Positions 24,573 to 32,932 are shown, counted from the stretch's first letter. The stretch is DNA of 64,000 bases from Larkinella soli (GCF_003703975.1 NZ_QTJY01000004.1:124001-188000); one strand, 5' to 3'. The notes: generated from the sequence alone by a model not told the origin. Made by a program: numbers and translations.

Positions 24573-25295
24573 ATGAGAAACATCGTATTCGCCACCGATT
24601 TTACGGAAACCAGCCCCTATGCCCTCGACTGGGCCCGGCTTTTCGCCCGACAGTTTGGTGCCACCCTTACCCTCCTTCACGTGTACCAACCCATGGTACC
24701 CGACACGACGCTGCCCGTTCTGAACGACCCCGGCGAAGGCCTAACGGCCTCCCAGGACATCGAGCGGCTTTCGCAGCAGCGTCTGGAGCAGCTGGCCGCT
24801 CAGCTGACGGCGGAAGGGCTTGTCGTTCAGACCGATTGGCGGGCGGGCGAGGTGAAAGATGAAATTATGAAGGCCATCGCCGACCATACGGCCCATCTGC
24901 TGATCATCAGCCGCCACCAGGCCGATACGTTCTTCGACCGGCTGGCCGGCGATAAGGCCACCGCCGTGGCCCACGATGCGCCCTGCCCGGTGCTGCTGAT
25001 TCCCGGCGATGAGGACGCGGTCCGCACGGCCCCCCAACAGATCCGGTCCATCAACTATGTGATGCAGCAGGCGACGACCCAGGCGGAGGCTTCCCGGCAG
25101 ACGAGCGATCTGGCCGACGCCTTTGGGCTGGCCATCCATTTCGTCACCGTGGAGCAGTTCGAGCCGAAGGCGGCCGACCTGGTCATCGTTACCGACTATC
25201 GCCCGACCGGTCTTTTTACCACCAACCCCGCCGATACCGTCCTGCGGAAGGCGGAGGGGCCCGTGCTGGTGTTTCATCCGGTAAAAGAAAGCTGA
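24573..25295 (+). CDS. universal stress protein (tandem UspA domain)
   Basis: A 240-residue protein. The first UspA domain is clear (IVFATDFTETSPYALDWARLFARQFGATLTLLHVYQP, then LLIISRHQADTFFDRLAGDKATAVAHDAPCPVLLIPG, the ATP-binding-type end). The second half is a shorter, degenerate UspA-like domain ending GPVLVFHP. Such tandem proteins bind nucleotide and respond to stress in the cytoplasm; the role is not known more exactly. It stands alone on the plus strand. Confidence 0.88.
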   Translation: MRNIVFATDFTETSPYALDWARLFARQFGATLTLLHVYQPMVPDTTLPVLNDPGEGLTASQDIERLSQQRLEQLAAQLTAEGLVVQTDWRAGEVKDEIMKAIADHTAHLLIISRHQADTFFDRLAGDKATAVAHDAPCPVLLIPGDEDAVRTAPQQIRSINYVMQQATTQAEASRQTSDLADAFGLAIHFVTVEQFEPKAADLVIVTDYRPTGLFTTNPADTVLRKAEGPVLVFHPVKES

Positions 25296-25353
25296 CGGGG
25301 CCGGCGGGCGGGTAATATCCGGCTTTTGGCTGGACGGAGTCTCGCGCCTGCGG

Positions 25354-25758
25354 TTACAGGATGGTAATTTTCAGAGAGGTAAATTTTTGTATTCGGCTAA
25401 AGTCCGACCGGTTATAGGTATAAAGCTCATCACAATAGGCCTCGGCAACAGCCGTATGAAGACAATCCCCGATGTGATGAAAACCCACTTTATCGGCAAG
25501 TTTGATCGCCCGTTGGGTATGCTGGAACGTGAGTGAAACCGGTTGAGCGGGATACAGATCACTTACTTTTTGAACGATCTCCCGGTGCGAAAAACGCATC
25601 TTGGCAAATACAAAAGCCAGCTCGTTGAGAGAGTGTACGGAAATAAGAAACAGGCCATTGTGAGTGGCCTGCCGGTATAATTCGATTGCCTGTTGGTGTT
25701 TGGTATCGTCCTGATTGATGCGGTAATGGACCAGGACATCGGTATCGAAGTAGATCAT
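25354..25758 (-). CDS. PIN-domain toxin (VapC-like)
   Basis: A 134-residue PIN ribonuclease: YFDTDVLVHYRI at the start, SVHSLNELAFVF with the conserved glutamate, HHIGDCLHTAVAEAYCDELYTYNRSDF with later acidic residues. The ATG directly follows the antitoxin TGA with no gap (TGAATG), consistent with translational coupling. It is intact. Confidence 0.87.
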   Translation of the reverse strand: MIYFDTDVLVHYRINQDDTKHQQAIELYRQATHNGLFLISVHSLNELAFVFAKMRFSHREIVQKVSDLYPAQPVSLTFQHTQRAIKLADKVGFHHIGDCLHTAVAEAYCDELYTYNRSDFSRIQKFTSLKITIL

Positions 25759-26010
25759 TCAATGATTATTTTCTCCGTACATCTGATCGATCAGGGCATT
25801 GATATCGATGTCGGGTGAAATCTTCTGCGGTGGATATTTTTTATTAGTCTTCTCTGATTTTAGAAACATTTCCCTTTGCAGGGAAACACGTTCTCCGTCC
25901 GGCACTTCTTCAACGGTGACCTTCACTTTCCGGCCGGCAAATTGGCGGAGCATCTGCCTGAAAATCGGATTTTGCCCATCCTGTGGGTCTCCTACAAACG
26001 TCGCTTCCAT
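25759..26010 (-). CDS. antitoxin of the third PIN pair
   Basis: An 83-residue protein from the ATG at 26010 (MEATFVGDPQDG). The frame stays open to 26091, but that extension is the translated 60-base repeat, so the shorter start is chosen. FRQMLRQFAGRKVKVTVEEVPDGERVSLQREMF and the acidic tail PDIDINALIDQMYGENN suggest a small DNA- and toxin-binding protein. No named antitoxin family is assigned. Its role is inferred from its position before the PIN gene. Confidence 0.72.
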   Translation of the reverse strand: MEATFVGDPQDGQNPIFRQMLRQFAGRKVKVTVEEVPDGERVSLQREMFLKSEKTNKKYPPQKISPDIDINALIDQMYGENNH

Positions 26011-26020
26011 CACTAATTCA

Positions 26021-26080
26021 GTTAGCATCCGGCAAGATAACAAAAATGAAACGGCTTTTGTCGCCGGACGTTTTTTGTTG
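26021..26080. repeat. 60-base toxin-antitoxin upstream element, copy 1
   Basis: Identical over all 60 bases to 26840-26899. It contains a hairpin (CATCCGGC with GCCGGACG) and ends in a run TTTTTT. It lies 10 bases before the antitoxin start of the third PIN pair. On the minus strand it contains GTTATCTTGCCG, also conserved at 19122-19157. Confidence 0.9.
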
Positions 26081-26136
26081 TTATCGAGCAACCGATTGCT
26101 GATTTCTTTTCAAAGTGGAAAGTTACAATGGCGGTC

Positions 26137-26553
26137 TTAGGGCTCTTCCCGTTTCAATACATCCAGAAACTCCTCGGCGCTGATTATTCTGATAGAAGGA
26201 AAAGGGCTGTTTTTCACTTCGTTGAAGTGCGCATCGTTGGTTACGATGAAATCGGCTCCGGCAATCAGGCCGGCGTCCACAAATTTATTATCGTCCCAGT
26301 CTTTCGTAATGATCTGCCAGGAATAAGGAGTTCCCACTCGAACCAAACCCGGCAGTTTGGTCAGAAACTCCAGAAAGTTTGTGGCAACCAGTATGTTTGT
26401 TTTATTAGTAAGTACCTCCTGATATTCGAGCAGGATGGCCGTGCTTACGACCCATTCTGCTCTGCCGGTTGCGAGTGCGTCGATGATTGGGCGGTAGCGC
26501 GAAAATTTCGGGAGGGACGCCAGCAGAACGTTGGTGTCCAGAACAATCCTCAT
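26137..26553 (-). CDS. PIN-domain toxin, COG1569-like
   Basis: A 138-residue PIN protein: RIVLDTNVLLASLPKFSRYRPIIDAL at the start, VSTAILLEYQEVL with the conserved glutamate, and DWDDNKFVDAGLIAGADFIVTNDAHF with the remaining acidic residues. This pattern matches the group named putative toxin-antitoxin system toxin component, PIN family. It overlaps the preceding gene by ATGA (26550-26553). It is intact. Confidence 0.9.
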   Translation of the reverse strand: MRIVLDTNVLLASLPKFSRYRPIIDALATGRAEWVVSTAILLEYQEVLTNKTNILVATNFLEFLTKLPGLVRVGTPYSWQIITKDWDDNKFVDAGLIAGADFIVTNDAHFNEVKNSPFPSIRIISAEEFLDVLKREEP

Positions 26554-26780
26554 GGCTGCGGCCGGTAGGGCGTGCGCTCATGGGCCTGCGCCCACTGTTC
26601 GACCGTTTTTTCATTCCAGCCGTTTTCCTGCCTGAGCCGGTCCATCTCCTGATCCGCCTTGTCGAGGAAATATTGAGTCAGCAATTGCCGGATCTCCCGA
26701 ATCTGCTCTTCAGGAAGCTGGTAGGAAAAGGTTTCCAGTAATTCGAGCTGGAGGTTGGTCAGCTTATTTTCGGTAGCCAT
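26550..26780 (-). CDS. antitoxin of the fourth PIN pair
   Basis: A 76-residue helical, acidic protein (LQLELLETFSYQLPEEQIREIRQLLTQYFLDKADQEMDRL) with a tail (WNEKTVEQWAQAHERTPYR) of the type seen in small antitoxins before COG1569 PIN toxins. It overlaps the toxin start by ATGA. An exact copy of the 60-base element lies 59 bases before its start. Confidence 0.78.
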   Translation of the reverse strand: MATENKLTNLQLELLETFSYQLPEEQIREIRQLLTQYFLDKADQEMDRLRQENGWNEKTVEQWAQAHERTPYRPQP

Positions 26781-26839
26781 AACAAAGCCATTTAAAAAGT
26801 TGCCATTCCGGCCCCGGTTTTACCTTAATTGCATAACCG

Positions 26840-26899
26840 GTTAGCATCCGGCAAGATAACAAAAATGAAACGGCTTTTGTCGCCGGACGTTTTTTGTTG
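26840..26899. repeat. 60-base toxin-antitoxin upstream element, copy 2
   Basis: Exact duplicate of 26021-26080, 820 bases away and in the same orientation. It lies upstream of the fourth PIN pair. Perfect identity between copies flanking unrelated toxin-antitoxin genes suggests recent duplication or a moving element. Confidence 0.9.
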
Positions 26900-27250
26900 C
26901 CATTCGGCACTTTTTGCGTCCCGGCTCTTGCCGGGCTTGATTTCGATATACAAGCGTCTTACTTTTAGACCGCGAACCTTACTTTTTGTTAACCCCATTC
27001 CCATAGCTTTATGTCGGATGAACTGAAACCAGGAACAGGCAGGCGAAAGGTTGAAAGTACCTAGTTCTTCTCGGCGCTTTGGGCAATGAGTGGGGTTCGC
27101 AGCGACCTGCCCTTTTTTCACTTAATCCTCCTTGGTATGCGAACCCCAAAGGACGCCCGGGCCGGAACTGCCGAAAAGCATTCCGGCCCAAACTTGTGTG
27201 CTCATGCACGCGATATTGTCCGGGCTTCACCGGACAACACCGTTATTTAC
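26900..27250. other. intergenic region without a recognisable gene
   Basis: No frame here gives a convincing protein. It includes a 10-base inverted repeat (GGGGTTCGCA at 27092-27101, TGCGAACCCC at 27138-27147) with a 36-base spacer holding TTTTTT, and a second inverted pair TTGTCCGG/CCGGACAA near 27217-27238. No function can be assigned. Confidence 0.5.
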
Positions 27251-27601
27251 ATGGAATACCGGCCCCCGCTAACCTGGACAGAGGTGGCGACGCACCGGTT
27301 CTACCGGCTGCGCGAGGTCCGGATGGCCCCGACGCTGATCTGGAACGAGATGGTCGTCTGTATTCCGCTCCTCCCCGACTACTGGAAACCCGGCCCCGAT
27401 GTTGTGCTGATCGAGCCGTTGAACGGGGCCCCACTCTGCGGTCGGCTCGACGCCGTCGACGCCGACCACCTTCGGCTGCGCTTCGACAACCCGCACTTTC
27501 GCCCGCTTTCGTTTCCAAGAGCCGAAATACGGGTGCTGTATGAGGTGTATCAGGTGCTGCCCGTCGAAGAGCCGCTGCCCGAATGCCCCGGATGTGGTTA
27601 A
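27251..27601 (+). CDS. hypothetical protein
   Basis: A 116-residue protein of unknown family. It begins MEYRPPLTWTEVATHRFYRLREVRM and has a compact beta-rich centre (IEPLNGAPLCGRLDAVDADHLRLRFDNPHF), which is similar in style to small barrel domains, but no family is recognised. It ends in CPGCG, though two cysteines alone do not make a zinc site. The frame is open further upstream, but codon usage becomes atypical and the ATG at 27251 is preferred. No operon partner is apparent. Confidence 0.6.
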   Translation: MEYRPPLTWTEVATHRFYRLREVRMAPTLIWNEMVVCIPLLPDYWKPGPDVVLIEPLNGAPLCGRLDAVDADHLRLRFDNPHFRPLSFPRAEIRVLYEVYQVLPVEEPLPECPGCG

Positions 27602-27696
27602 AAATCAATTATAAATGGCCTTTTTACCGGGGTGACCACAACCAACCGGCCCGTTAAGCGTTACAAAGAAAGTCAGTCTAAAACGCGCTTATCGGT

Positions 27697-28335
27697 ATGC
27701 TGCCAACCGGAGTTAAAACGGAAACGAGTGAAACGGCTTCCGATCTGGAAGAATACGGGAAGAACAAACACATTCCGGCGGTGATCCGGAAAAACGCGCT
27801 CATTGCCCTGTCCTTCTATCCCGAACTGAAAGACACCTGCATTCACTTCTGTTTCAAACGCCGGATCAAGTCGTCGGTGATGCAGGCCCAGCCGGTTTTC
27901 CGGACGATCCTGAAACCCCGGAAAAACCGGGTTTACCGGATCAACATCAGCGCCATGTTCCGGCTCACCCACTCGGTTCTCCCGATCCACCAGCTTCCCG
28001 ACGATATCATGATCGGCTGGATCGGCCATGAGCTGGGCCACATCATGGATTACGAATGCCGCAGCAATACCGGGCTGGTTGGTTTTGGACTTTCCTATCT
28101 GTTCGATCCTTCCTACGTGAAAAAAGTGGAGCGGATCGCCGACTTTTACGCCGTCTCGCACGGCCTCGGCCCGTACATCGTCGCCACGAAACGCTTCATC
28201 CTGAACCACGCCGAACTGCCCCAGGCCTACAAGGACAAGATCGCCCGGCTGTACGTCTCGCCCGAGGAGATTGTCGAGCAGGTAAAAAAGCTGGAAGAAG
28301 AGAAGCTTCAGCAGCAGAAAAAGGCGTTAGGCTGA
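27697..28335 (+). CDS. HExxH zinc metallopeptidase-like protein
   Basis: A 212-residue protein with the zinc-binding helix GWIGHELGHIMDYE (HELGH) about residues 107-120 and a possible third ligand in VERIADFYAVSHGLG, where E-x-x-A-D follows the pattern of M48-like and related gluzincins. No membrane segment or signal peptide was seen. The C terminus is a charged helix (EEIVEQVKKLEEEKLQQQKK). The substrate is unknown. It stands alone upstream of an SDR gene with its own promoter. Confidence 0.75.
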   Translation: MLPTGVKTETSETASDLEEYGKNKHIPAVIRKNALIALSFYPELKDTCIHFCFKRRIKSSVMQAQPVFRTILKPRKNRVYRINISAMFRLTHSVLPIHQLPDDIMIGWIGHELGHIMDYECRSNTGLVGFGLSYLFDPSYVKKVERIADFYAVSHGLGPYIVATKRFILNHAELPQAYKDKIARLYVSPEEIVEQVKKLEEEKLQQQKKALG

Positions 28336-28376
28336 GCCGGCGATGGTTTCCGCTCCCGACGGTCACGATAAAACAG

Positions 28377-28384
28377 TAGCTTTG
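28377..28384 (+). promoter_or_regulatory. Bacteroidota -7 promoter element
   Basis: TAGCTTTG, exact match to TAnnTTTG, 45 bases before the SDR start codon at 28430. Confidence 0.55.
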
Positions 28385-28429
28385 GGGCAAAATTTCTCCT
28401 TTTAAACCAACGGGTTTAGTATAGCTGCT

Positions 28430-29233
28430 ATGTCGAAAGTCATCCTGATTACGGGAGCGTCTACGGGTCTGGGCGAAGCCATCGCTTCTTACCTGGTCCA
28501 GCGGGGTCATATTGTGTACGGGACGTCGCGGCACGCGGAGGTTTCGAAGAAGAGTTACACCATGATCACGATGGATGTAACCCATGCCGAAAGCATCGAG
28601 CAGGGCATCGAACACATCCGGCAGAAAGAGGGGAGGCTGGATGTGCTGATCAACAATGCCGGCCTCGGCATTGCCGCCCCCATCGAACTGCTCTCGCTCT
28701 CCGACGTGCAGAAGGTGTTCGACACCAACGTGACGGGCGTCATCCGGACCATCCAGGCCGTGCTGCCGATCATGCACCGTCAGCGGTCGGGCCTGATCAT
28801 CAACATCAGTTCCATTGCCGCCGAAGCCGGGCTGCCGTATCGCGGGGCCTACAGTGCCTCCAAGGCCGCCCTCGAACGACTGACCGAAGCCCTGCGGCTG
28901 GAAATCAGTCCGTTCGGCATCAAAGCCTGCACGATTCAGCCCGGCGGCACCCAGACCGACATCAACAAAAACCGCCTGCGGGCGTCCATCCCGGCCGACA
29001 GCGTTTACAAAGCCACCTTCGACCGCACCTACGAACTGATCGACCAGAGCGTCAGTGAAGGCATTTCCCCGGCGGTATTCGGCCCCCTGATCGAGTCCAT
29101 CATGAACGCGCCGGAGGTCAAACGGCTCTACCGGGTCGGGAAGCCGCTCGAAAAAGTGTCCGTCCTGCTGAAGCGCATCCTGCCGGTCAAAATGTACGAG
29201 CGCATGATCCGGCGGCATTACGGCATGGAGTGA
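28430..29233 (+). CDS. short-chain dehydrogenase/reductase
   Basis: A classical SDR of 267 residues. It has the NAD(P) motif TGASTGLG (residues 8-15), NNAG in VLINNAGLG, the catalytic serine in NISSIAAEAG and the YSASK pair (YRGAYSASKAAL). The tail (RVGKPLEKVSVLLKRILPVKMYERMI) resembles SDRs related to retinol/steroid dehydrogenases. The substrate cannot be assigned. The stop codon is immediately followed by repeat family A. Confidence 0.9.
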   Translation: MSKVILITGASTGLGEAIASYLVQRGHIVYGTSRHAEVSKKSYTMITMDVTHAESIEQGIEHIRQKEGRLDVLINNAGLGIAAPIELLSLSDVQKVFDTNVTGVIRTIQAVLPIMHRQRSGLIINISSIAAEAGLPYRGAYSASKAALERLTEALRLEISPFGIKACTIQPGGTQTDINKNRLRASIPADSVYKATFDRTYELIDQSVSEGISPAVFGPLIESIMNAPEVKRLYRVGKPLEKVSVLLKRILPVKMYERMIRRHYGME

Positions 29234-29367
29234 ACCACCCCCCGGCCCCCTCCTTGGTAAGGAGGGGGGCTTCGTTTCTGGCGGCCAATTTCTAAAGGGA
29301 GTTGCCAGCCGGTGTGCATGCAAGATCAAGCAAAGCCCCTCCTTGGTAAGGAGGGGTTGGGGGTGGT
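29234..29367. repeat. palindromic repeat family A between convergent genes
   Basis: Starts ACCACCCCCCGGCCCCC, then CTCCTTGGTAAGGAGG, and ends with AAGGAGGGG followed by TTGGGGGTGGT. The centre (about 29273-29334) differs from the other copies and is longer. It fills the whole gap between the stop codon of the SDR gene (29231-29233) and that of the convergent GH3-like gene (29369-29371). Confidence 0.88.
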
Positions 29368-29368
29368 T

Positions 29369-30892
29369 TCACACCGACAGCCCTTTGATATACTGCTCGA
29401 ATTCCTGAAAGTCTTCTTCCTTCATCACTCGCGGAATTTTGGTCTGCCCGCCCAGTTTTTTGAATTCTTCGCTCCAGCGGTAAAACTGCTCGACCGGAAT
29501 CACTTCGGCCTCCACGGCTTTCAGCGCGCGGCTGCGGGCCACCTTGTAGTTCTTGTTCGCTTCGCAAAGTTCAGCGTCGAGGGCCTCCGCAAACCGCTGG
29601 TGGTCCACCTCCTTGTCGGCACCGATGTACCACCGGTTGATATGCTGCCCGTCCTTGCGGATGGAAGCCACCACGAACTCCCGGATTTCGAGGTCGAACT
29701 GCTTCTGCATCTTCTGCATGGCCTTGTTCATCTGGTGGACCGACAACTGCTCACCCACTACGTTCAGGAAATGCTTGGTACGGCCCGTAATCCGGATTTC
29801 GGACCGCTGCTTGTCCGTGATCATCACCGTGTCGCCGATCATATACCGCCACGTGCCCGAAACCGTCGAGATCAGCAGCACGTAATCGGTATTTTCTTCG
29901 GCTTCTTCCAGCGTCAGCACGCGGGCACTGGGCCGGACGCGACCGTCTTCGTCCATGTTTTCGTCCGTAAACGGCACAAACTCAAAGAAAATACCGTTGT
30001 CCAGAATCAGCGCCATCGACGAGGTGCCGGGTCGTTTCTGGGTTGCCATGTACCCTTCCGACGCCAGGTACGTGTCGAGGTAGATCAGCGGCCGGGCAAA
30101 GAGTTTTTCGAGGCTTTTACGGTACGGCTCGAAGGCCACCCCGCCGGTGGTGTACACCTGAAGGTTCGGCCAGAGGTCGTGGATGGTCTGCACGCGGTTG
30201 TACCGGATGACTTCTTCGAGCATCATCTCGACCCAGGACGGAATGCCGCTCAGGCTGCCGATGTCCCATTTGGGAGCTTCCTGCGCAATCCGGCGCACTT
30301 TTTCGTCCCAGTCTTTGATGGATGCGATTTCGATACCCGGCTTATAGAAGCTTCGGAACCAGGTGGGAAGGTTGGCTGCGCTGATACCGCTGATCTCGCC
30401 CTCTTCATGGTCGTCTTTCTGGATGAGACTCACGCTGCTGCCGAGCATCATGATCTGCTTCGTGAAAAAGTCCGCCGGGAGGTCGAAGTTCTTCAGGCTC
30501 ATCACCTGCTGCATCCCCGACCGCCGGATGGAGTCGAGCATGTCGTCCGTGACGGGGATGGATTTGCTGTTGCTGGTGGTGCCGCTGCTAAGGGCGAAAT
30601 ACCGCTGCCCGCCCGGCCAGGTGACGTTCTGGTGCCCTTCCAGCAGGTAATGCCACCAGTCGTTAAACATCTTATCGTAGTCGTGCGTCGGTACCTCCTG
30701 CTGGAACGCCCGGACGAAATGGTCGCTTTCCAGAATCCGGCCGAAGTTGTATTTCCGGCCGAAGGCAGTCCCTTTTGCTTTATTCAACAGGTTCCACAGA
30801 ACGTCCGCCTGGGCTTTCACCGGATCGGGTTCGGAGGTGATGGAACCGTATACGTCAATCGCTTTGCGGATGAATTCACCAATTACTGCCAT
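29369..30892 (-). CDS. GH3-family acyl-adenylate-forming protein
   Basis: A 507-residue protein of the GH3 (auxin-responsive promoter) family, whose plant members join amino acids to hormones through acyl-adenylates. Motifs are the phosphate-binding loop ALSSGTTSNSKSIPVT, the YTTGGVAFEPYR region, YLASEGYMATQ, and YMIGDTVMI with RITGRTKHFLNVVGEQLS, matching the ANL-type fold. The bacterial substrate is unknown. The frame is open to 31015, but the ATG at 30892 (MAVIGEFIRKA) matches the family start and avoids overlap with the M23 peptidase gene. Confidence 0.9.
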   Translation of the reverse strand: MAVIGEFIRKAIDVYGSITSEPDPVKAQADVLWNLLNKAKGTAFGRKYNFGRILESDHFVRAFQQEVPTHDYDKMFNDWWHYLLEGHQNVTWPGGQRYFALSSGTTSNSKSIPVTDDMLDSIRRSGMQQVMSLKNFDLPADFFTKQIMMLGSSVSLIQKDDHEEGEISGISAANLPTWFRSFYKPGIEIASIKDWDEKVRRIAQEAPKWDIGSLSGIPSWVEMMLEEVIRYNRVQTIHDLWPNLQVYTTGGVAFEPYRKSLEKLFARPLIYLDTYLASEGYMATQKRPGTSSMALILDNGIFFEFVPFTDENMDEDGRVRPSARVLTLEEAEENTDYVLLISTVSGTWRYMIGDTVMITDKQRSEIRITGRTKHFLNVVGEQLSVHQMNKAMQKMQKQFDLEIREFVVASIRKDGQHINRWYIGADKEVDHQRFAEALDAELCEANKNYKVARSRALKAVEAEVIPVEQFYRWSEEFKKLGGQTKIPRVMKEEDFQEFEQYIKGLSV

Positions 30893-30935
30893 AAAAATCG
30901 TTTGCTGCTTAAAGAATGAACAGAAATAACCCGCT

Positions 30936-31799
30936 TCATTGCACCTGCGGCAGGTCCGAGGGGTCGACCAGCAGGAAACCGGGATTGATGCAGGCGCCGT
31001 GCCAACGCACACCAAAGTGCAGGTGCGGCCCCGTTACGCGGCCCGTCTCGCCCACCGCACCGATCTTCTGCCCTTTCGTCACCGTTTGATCGTCTTTTAC
31101 CGCGATGCTCTGGAGGTGAAAATATTCGGTGACGAGGCCGTTGCCGTGGTCGATGTACACCGCCTTGCCGCTGTAAAAATGATCGGCGACCAGCACCACC
31201 CGGCCATTGCCGACACTCAGCACCGCCTTGCCCGCGCCGACGGGATAATCCTGCCCGGTATGCCGGTCGCGGGGCTGGCCGTCGAAGGTCCGGCAGGCCC
31301 CGAAATTGCCTTCTCCTTTCGGCAGCGGGTTCACCGGCTTCCCGACGGGCAGGTCGAACACCGCCGGCCGCACCTCATCTTTGTAACGGATCACGGCGTT
31401 GACTTCGGTGCCTTCGCTGGCCGCCCGGGCCTGATTCTGCGGAGAGACGTTCACGTATTCCTTCTTGGGGAAGTTTTTGATGTCTTCCTGCACGCAGGGT
31501 TTTTCCGTGACAGTCAGCCGGGCCGTTTCGAGTTTGCCGCCCGTGGTCCGGCGCGAGATGGTGTATTCGCCCGCCTTCATTTCCATATCGACCGGGTAGT
31601 AGCAGGTGCCGTTGACGGCCGGCCAGGCCCGTTTTTCAAGTGCGCAGCGCCGGCAGTTGCCTGCCCAGCGGGCCACTTCGCCCTGGGCCACGGTCACGGC
31701 TTTGGCCGGTGTGTCGGAAGCCGGCCTGCGGGTTTGCGCCGTCACCGGCAGCAGGCCGAGACAGAAGCCGGCCAGCGGCAATAGGAAAAAAGCCTTCAT
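30936..31799 (-). CDS. secreted M23-family metallopeptidase (LytM domain)
   Basis: A signal peptide (MKAFFLLPLAGFCLGLLPVTAQ) is followed by an N-terminal region of unknown fold and a C-terminal M23 domain. Zinc ligands fit HTGQD (H and D), and HLHFG; the middle ADHFYSGKAVYIDHGNGLVTEYFHLQ is typical. All catalytic motifs are present, so it may cut peptidoglycan cross-links in the periplasm. The frame extends to 32009, but that part is translated repeat family A, so the ATG at 31799 is used. It precedes the GH3-like gene by 43 bases. Confidence 0.9.
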   Translation of the reverse strand: MKAFFLLPLAGFCLGLLPVTAQTRRPASDTPAKAVTVAQGEVARWAGNCRRCALEKRAWPAVNGTCYYPVDMEMKAGEYTISRRTTGGKLETARLTVTEKPCVQEDIKNFPKKEYVNVSPQNQARAASEGTEVNAVIRYKDEVRPAVFDLPVGKPVNPLPKGEGNFGACRTFDGQPRDRHTGQDYPVGAGKAVLSVGNGRVVLVADHFYSGKAVYIDHGNGLVTEYFHLQSIAVKDDQTVTKGQKIGAVGETGRVTGPHLHFGVRWHGACINPGFLLVDPSDLPQVQ

Positions 31800-31873
31800 C
31801 GGTTGCGGATGGGGTGTTGATGCGTTTGAAGTAACAACCGAAGCGGGGCGGAGGGTGTTTGAAAACCTATCGA

Positions 31874-31977
31874 ACCACCCCCCGGCCCCCTCCTTAGCAA
31901 GGAGGGGGAGAGTGCGCTGCCCCTTTTCAGTCCTGCGGAGCCACCCCCTCCTTAGCAAGGAGGGGCCCGGGGGTGGT
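31874..31977. repeat. palindromic repeat family A upstream of the M23 gene
   Basis: Ends ACCACCCCCCGGCCCCC and GGGCCCGGGGGTGGT, each with an inner CTCCTTAGCAAGGAG hairpin. The centre is related to that of the copy in pbpC. One end sits 1 base after the TGA of the HNH gene (31979-31981). Confidence 0.9.
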
Positions 31978-31978
31978 T

Positions 31979-32932
31979 TCATGCCCGGAACCGCATCTCC
32001 AGATGCCACCGGAAGTTCTCCCGGGCCGGGTAATGCATTTCCCCGAAAGGCAACCGCAGCGGCCGACCATGAAACTGGCGGAGGTTGTACGGGCTTTGCG
32101 GGTTTTCGGCCAGCGAAGGCGAAACGACGACCCGCAGCCGTTCGTCGATCCCGATCATGCCCCGGTCGAAGGCCGTGTGCAGCGTTGGGCAGAGGGCGAT
32201 GCCGTTGGTGACGATGTCATCACCTTTTGCACTAATAGGTTTTATATGGCAGGCTTCAACTAAAGAAGAACTATCAGCAGCTATTACTTTCATTCCCGAA
32301 ATAGCACAGGTGTAGTCGTACACTTTGGGGACTAACTTCTTGAATAATCCACCCCGGATAAACCGCGTTTCCTCGTCGTCTGCCTGAAGCACCGGTTTAG
32401 TGTAAGATGCGTCCTTTTCGTTCAGCAGGTGTTTTTCAAGTTCATCCAGGTAGCTTCGGCCGTTGTTCCTGACGCTTAAAAAAACGGCTTTCGTGTCCGG
32501 AAAATACCGGTCGAGCAATACGGTTTTCAATTGCAACCGCGCAGACGGCTGAGTCAGCAATGAAAATAGATCGCCGGCGAAATAACCGTAGTCAAGGCGA
32601 TCGCTGAGGACTTGTACGCTACGGATATAGGTGTCGATGGCAACACCGTCTTTCGGTTTCAGAAACCAGTAGCCTTCTGACTTCAGGTAATAGAAAGGCT
32701 GGGTAAAAACGTCTTTGTGAGCGGTTTTCACCAGAAGGGCAAAATTTTCCCTGAAAGTAGCCACCAGTTCCGGCGAAATCGGGAAGCGGTTTTCGGTCAC
32801 CCAACCCTTTTCGATCAGTTCGATCAGGGTCAGTAGCAGAACGGGTTTGTGCGGTGCCTTGCCGTAGGCTGTGCCGCCCTGTTTCAATTTCTGAAAAGCA
32901 GGCAGATACTTTTCAATCGATTCTAAGCGCAT
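31979..32932 (-). CDS. HNH endonuclease, possible DNA-sulfur-dependent type IV restriction enzyme
   Basis: A 317-residue protein. The C-terminal half has an HNH_2-type nuclease: YDYTCAISGMKV, EACHIKPISAKGDD with the catalytic histidine, NGIALCPTLHTAFDRGMIGID. The N-terminal region (GKAPHKPVLLLTLIELIEKGWV and FYYLKSEGYWFLKP) resembles the sulfur-binding domain of ScoMcrA-like enzymes that cut phosphorothioate-modified DNA. That assignment is from memory of the family and is less certain than the HNH domain. No methyltransferase or dnd genes are nearby, as expected for a type IV enzyme. Confidence 0.78.
   Translation of the reverse strand: MRLESIEKYLPAFQKLKQGGTAYGKAPHKPVLLLTLIELIEKGWVTENRFPISPELVATFRENFALLVKTAHKDVFTQPFYYLKSEGYWFLKPKDGVAIDTYIRSVQVLSDRLDYGYFAGDLFSLLTQPSARLQLKTVLLDRYFPDTKAVFLSVRNNGRSYLDELEKHLLNEKDASYTKPVLQADDEETRFIRGGLFKKLVPKVYDYTCAISGMKVIAADSSSLVEACHIKPISAKGDDIVTNGIALCPTLHTAFDRGMIGIDERLRVVVSPSLAENPQSPYNLRQFHGRPLRLPFGEMHYPARENFRWHLEMRFRA

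Noticed and set aside
26011-26091. N-terminal extension of the third antitoxin
   Set aside because: It is translated from the 60-base repeat; the ATG at 26010 is more likely.
26021-26899. Possible CRISPR-like array from the two identical 60-base repeats
   Set aside because: Only two full copies are present, the spacer holds genes and there are no cas genes.
26825-27121. 98-codon minus-strand frame with a GTG start and an AAGGAGG-like sequence
   Set aside because: It runs through the 60-base repeat and has no family similarity; the Shine-Dalgarno match is probably chance.
29312-30919. Plus-strand open frame of 535 codons
   Set aside because: Antisense to the GH3-like gene, which has clear family motifs.
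31800-32009. N-terminal extension of the M23 peptidase
   Set aside because: It is translated repeat family A before a clear signal peptide, so it is not part of the protein.
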